Shown here piece by piece: positions 61,560-64,000 of a DNA stretch of 64,000 nucleotides. How positions within the stretch are numbered: position 1 is the stretch's first letter; each line of letters opens with the position of its first letter. Below the pieces are notes generated by a model that was given only the letters and a program-made list of their open reading frames with translations, was not told the origin of the DNA and did not search any database. The stretch covers positions 1 to 64,000 of the forward strand of contig DFGT01000033.1 of the NCBI GenBank assembly GCA_002371265.1, read 5' to 3'. A program made the translations under genes and the position numbers. The DNA comes from Bacteroidales bacterium UBA3743. Lineage in GTDB: Bacteria > Bacteroidota > Bacteroidia > Bacteroidales > Paludibacteraceae.

Positions 61560-63041
61560 TCAATCATTATGGATACGCTTGAAGATTCGCTCTGTACGGA
61601 GTCTGTTGAAGAATCCTTCTTTGTCATCATCGAGAGAAAGCCATATGAAAATTGGTTTTCCTACGATATGATCCTCTGGAACAAATCCCCAATATCTGGA
61701 ATCGGCTGAGTTGTGTCTGTTGTCTCCCATCATCCAGTAGTAGTCCATTTTGAATGTGTATTTGCTGGCGGCTTCTCCATTTATTTTTATGTTGTCGCCA
61801 GAGTATTCTAGTTTATTGCCCTCATAGTTGCGTATGATCTGGGCATACAGGTCTATATTGTCAGCGTTAAGCTCGATTGTCTCTCCCTTGGCTGGAATAT
61901 GGATCGGTCCGTAATTGTCACGAGTCCACTTGTTGTCAGCTTTTGTCTGCGGATATGTGCGACCTCCGAATCTCTCGTCCTCCAGTTTTATGCTCACCAC
62001 GTCGTTACGCTTCTCCAGCTGGCTCTTCATCGCAGCGGTCAAAGGCAATTTGTAGACGAAGTTGTAGGTGCCATCTTCGTTTGGCTGATACTGCAACATT
62101 CGTTTCCAGTCTGTCGACACCATCGAGTATTCGTAGTCAGACTTGCTGACTCCAAGCGACTGGAATGTTTTTTCGGTGAACGCATTGGTCGTCTCAACAA
62201 AGTAGTTGAACTGGATATGTTCGGGAGCCTCTATCAACTGTCCGTTGATATACAGGTTTCTGTCTGAAATCAACAGATTGTCGCCTGGCAAACCGACACA
62301 TCTTTTCACGTAATTCTCACGTCTGTCCACTGGTCTCCAAACAATCTCGCCAAATGTTTCCTTGTCGTTCCACACTTTGTCACGTCCGTAAGTAGACGTA
62401 AGTGTGTAATAGTCAGGGTTCTGCACCTTCATGGCGACTGTGTCGCCGGCAGGGAAGTTGAACACCACGATGTCGTATAGCTTCACATCCTCGAATCCGG
62501 CCAAACGTTTGTATTCCCACTGTGGATTCTCAACATACGATTTGCAGTTGAAAATTGGAAGCGTATGCTGTGCCAACGGGAATGAAAGTGGAGTCATTGG
62601 CGAACGTGGGCCATAATTGCACTTGCTGACAAATAGATAGTCGCCCACCAACAATGATTTCTCCAATGACGACGATGGAATCACATAGTTTTGGAATAAG
62701 TAGAGGTTGATGAAATAGACAACGACCAAAGCGAAAATAATCGCGTCTACCCAGCTCCCCACCGTCTTCACAATCGGATTTTCCGATTTCTTCCACCAAT
62801 CCCACGCCACATAGCGAGTGACATAGACATCAAGGAAGAAAAGCAAGAAAAGAAGCGACAGAGGATTGCCCGTCCATATTGTGAACAATATCACAATCAC
62901 GGCAAGGATTCCGAACTTTATATAGTCACCCTTTTCGGTATCCTTGAAACGTTCAGCCAGAGTGCCTGTCTTCTTTCCGATATAGTCGTCTTTCTTTTTT
63001 GAAGACGCCAAAACTTTATTTGATGATCCTAACCCAAACAT
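61560..63041 (-). CDS. lepB: Signal peptidase I
   Basis: A 493-residue S26 signal peptidase of the long Bacteroidetes type. After N-terminal membrane helices (LAVIVILFTIWTGNPLSLLF, IIFALVVVYFINLYLF) comes the catalytic Ser segment VIPSSSLEKSLLVGDYLFVS (Ser about 121) and the catalytic Lys segment YVKRCVGLPGDNLLI (about 240). The C-terminal MMGDNRHNSADSRYWGFV box is intact. The spacing between Ser and the C-terminal box is longer than in E. coli LepB because of an inserted beta-rich region. It removes signal peptides from exported proteins. It follows dapB after 9 bases in one operon. Confidence 0.95.
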   Translation of the reverse strand: MFGLGSSNKVLASSKKKDDYIGKKTGTLAERFKDTEKGDYIKFGILAVIVILFTIWTGNPLSLLFLLFFLDVYVTRYVAWDWWKKSENPIVKTVGSWVDAIIFALVVVYFINLYLFQNYVIPSSSLEKSLLVGDYLFVSKCNYGPRSPMTPLSFPLAQHTLPIFNCKSYVENPQWEYKRLAGFEDVKLYDIVVFNFPAGDTVAMKVQNPDYYTLTSTYGRDKVWNDKETFGEIVWRPVDRRENYVKRCVGLPGDNLLISDRNLYINGQLIEAPEHIQFNYFVETTNAFTEKTFQSLGVSKSDYEYSMVSTDWKRMLQYQPNEDGTYNFVYKLPLTAAMKSQLEKRNDVVSIKLEDERFGGRTYPQTKADNKWTRDNYGPIHIPAKGETIELNADNIDLYAQIIRNYEGNKLEYSGDNIKINGEAASKYTFKMDYYWMMGDNRHNSADSRYWGFVPEDHIVGKPIFIWLSLDDDKEGFFNRLRTERIFKRIHND

Positions 63042-63050
63042 TTATTCCAA

Positions 63051-63767
63051 TTAGAATTTAAACATATCTTCCGTAGTGTAGAAGCCCTTCTTTCCAGCTG
63101 TGAACTCAGCGGCAAGGACAGCACCTAATGCGAATCCCTCACGGCTTTTTGCGTCGTGAGTGATCTCAATTGAATCGACACCCGACTCGTATCGGATAGT
63201 GTGGATTCCTGGCACCTCACCTTCACGGATTGACTTGATCGCGATATCCGAAGAAGAATTCTCCACCTCTTTCGACCATCCGCTCTTTCTGTCGAGGTTG
63301 TCGATAATACCTTCAGCAAGAGTGATTGCTGTGCCGCTTGGAGCGTCAAGCTTATGGATATGGTGAACCTCCGTCATCTCAACATTATATTGAGAGAATC
63401 CGTTCATGATCTTAGCCAGATATTTGTTGACAGCCATGAAAATATTCACACCTACGGAGTAGTTGGAGCTCCAGAAAAGAGTGCCGTTTTTCTTAACCAT
63501 TGAAGCCTTCACCTCCTCGATTTGCTTAGTCCAGCCTGTAGTGCCGCAAACGACAGGGACACCAGCGTCGAAACAAGCGTTGATATTATCGATGGCAGTT
63601 GTAGGGACAGTGAATTCGATTGCAGCGTCGGCACTTTTGAATGCGTCGCTTTTCAAATCTTCACGGTTGTCAATATCAATGATAGATACGATTTCATGAC
63701 CTCTTTCTCTCGCAATCTTTTCAATCATGTGGCCCATTTTACCGTAGCCTATAAGCGCTATTTTCAT
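63051..63767 (-). CDS. dapB: 4-hydroxy-tetrahydrodipicolinate reductase
   Basis: A 238-residue enzyme of lysine and diaminopimelate (cell-wall) synthesis. NAD(P)H-binding loop MKIALIGYGKMGHMI at the N-terminus; CGTTGW (about 74-79); the substrate motif EVHHIHKLDAPSGTAITLAE (about 133-152); and the C-terminal TRYESG-like IRYESGVDSIEITHDAKSRE. Slightly shorter than E. coli DapB (about 273), as usual for Bacteroidetes. A TATATTTG box (minus strand, 63801-63808) gives a promoter with a short leader. First gene of the dapB-lepB operon. Confidence 0.96.
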   Translation of the reverse strand: MKIALIGYGKMGHMIEKIARERGHEIVSIIDIDNREDLKSDAFKSADAAIEFTVPTTAIDNINACFDAGVPVVCGTTGWTKQIEEVKASMVKKNGTLFWSSNYSVGVNIFMAVNKYLAKIMNGFSQYNVEMTEVHHIHKLDAPSGTAITLAEGIIDNLDRKSGWSKEVENSSSDIAIKSIREGEVPGIHTIRYESGVDSIEITHDAKSREGFALGAVLAAEFTAGKKGFYTTEDMFKF

Positions 63768-63800
63768 ATTTGTCTACTTTTACACTTTACAATATTTTGG

Positions 63801-63808
63801 CAAATATA
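63801..63808 (-). promoter_or_regulatory. dapB -7 promoter box
   Basis: TATATTTG on the minus strand, 34 bases before ATG 63767. It matches TAnnTTTG exactly. No convincing -33 box was found. Confidence 0.5.
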
Positions 63809-63885
63809 TTCATTTTTTGGGACAATCTTTATATAAAATGCTAAATTAAGGATGCAAAATGCTAAATATAACATTTATTAAAATT

Positions 63886-64000
63886 TCAATTCAAAAGCAC
63901 ACCCATTCTGGACAGTAGTAATGGTTTGTGGTCTTCTATACTGTATTTGACGGAAATCCACTTATCCTCCACCTCGTTGTCCCCATCATCACTGTCTTCT
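63886..64000 (-). CDS. C-terminal fragment of an unidentified gene (partial)
   Basis: One minus-strand frame is open from the window edge to TGA at 63886-63888. It encodes 37 residues beginning with an acidic stretch (EDSDDGDNEVEDKWISVKYS) and ending LLLSRMGVLLN. No homology can be judged from so short a piece; it may also be non-coding. Confidence 0.35.
   Translation of the reverse strand, partial: EDSDDGDNEVEDKWISVKYSIEDHKPLLLSRMGVLLN

Overview
The window looks like a chromosomal segment of an anaerobic, polysaccharide-degrading member of the Bacteroidetes (order Bacteroidales most likely). Four things support this. Several secreted enzymes end in type IX secretion (T9SS) sorting domains. 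There are two hybrid two-component regulators (beta-propeller, histidine kinase, receiver and AraC parts on one chain). Promoters carry the TAnnTTTG -7 box typical of Bacteroidetes, mostly without Shine-Dalgarno sequences. O2- and peroxide-scavenging proteins (flavodiiron protein, rubrerythrin) are of the anaerobe type. No plasmid, phage or full insertion-sequence backbone is visible.

Layout. 1-2.5 kb: the 5' part of a large secreted repeat protein. 2.7-13.4 kb: a pectin (rhamnogalacturonan I) locus on the minus strand, with a double CE12 esterase, a PL11 lyase and a complete hybrid regulator, but no SusC/SusD pair. 13.6-16.2 kb: the TamL-like outer-membrane assembly lipoprotein, then tRNA-Lys and tRNA-Ser. 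16.3-21.1 kb: a second hybrid regulator that has lost its kinase catalytic domain, and a secreted esterase. 21.4-26.3 kb: a ThiD-like/AraC fusion, a frameshifted serpin, an orphan Vsr endonuclease, a flavodoxin-like lipoprotein and a DUF2461 protein. 26.3-27.4 kb: a six-unit tandem repeat array plus remnants of a foldback repeat. 27.6-38.6 kb: a secreted CE1-like esterase with CBM6, a DUF1810 protein, a divergent Lrp/metE pair, several small or unknown genes, an acetyltransferase and metY. 38.8-43.2 kb: nhaC, a DUF559 endonuclease gene flanked by inverted 30-bp GC-rich repeats that run into both neighbouring genes, a methyltransferase, and a DUF234 ATPase flanked by a 27-bp direct repeat. 43.4-49.3 kb: ilvE, flavodiiron protein, rubrerythrin, a cupin regulator and an acyl-CoA synthetase. 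49.4-59.1 kb: a beta-glucan/cellulose locus (GH8, a lipoprotein, a GPH symporter, GH5, GH94). 59.3-64 kb: a sigma-54 response regulator without a DNA-binding domain, a DUF3108 protein, lepB and dapB.

How the genes work together. The pectin locus would let the cell de-acetylate and cleave the rhamnogalacturonan backbone outside the cell, under control of the adjacent complete sensor-regulator. In the beta-glucan locus, GH8 and GH5 would cut beta-1,4/1,3-glucans outside, the symporter would import short cello-oligosaccharides, and GH94 would phosphorolyse them inside. MetE and MetY both serve methionine synthesis.

The most unusual items are: (i) the compact DUF559 unit bounded by inverted pairs of 30-bp repeats, which are translated in frame as a proline/glycine-rich peptide at the N-terminus of NhaC and end the neighbouring methyltransferase; (ii) the hybrid regulator with an in-frame loss of its ATPase domain and a lysine in the receiver acidic pocket; (iii) a roughly 214-residue module shared almost unchanged by the CE12 and PL11 enzymes; (iv) a ThiD-like kinase domain, altered in its catalytic loop, fused to an AraC DNA-binding domain; (v) several families of palindromic intergenic repeats.
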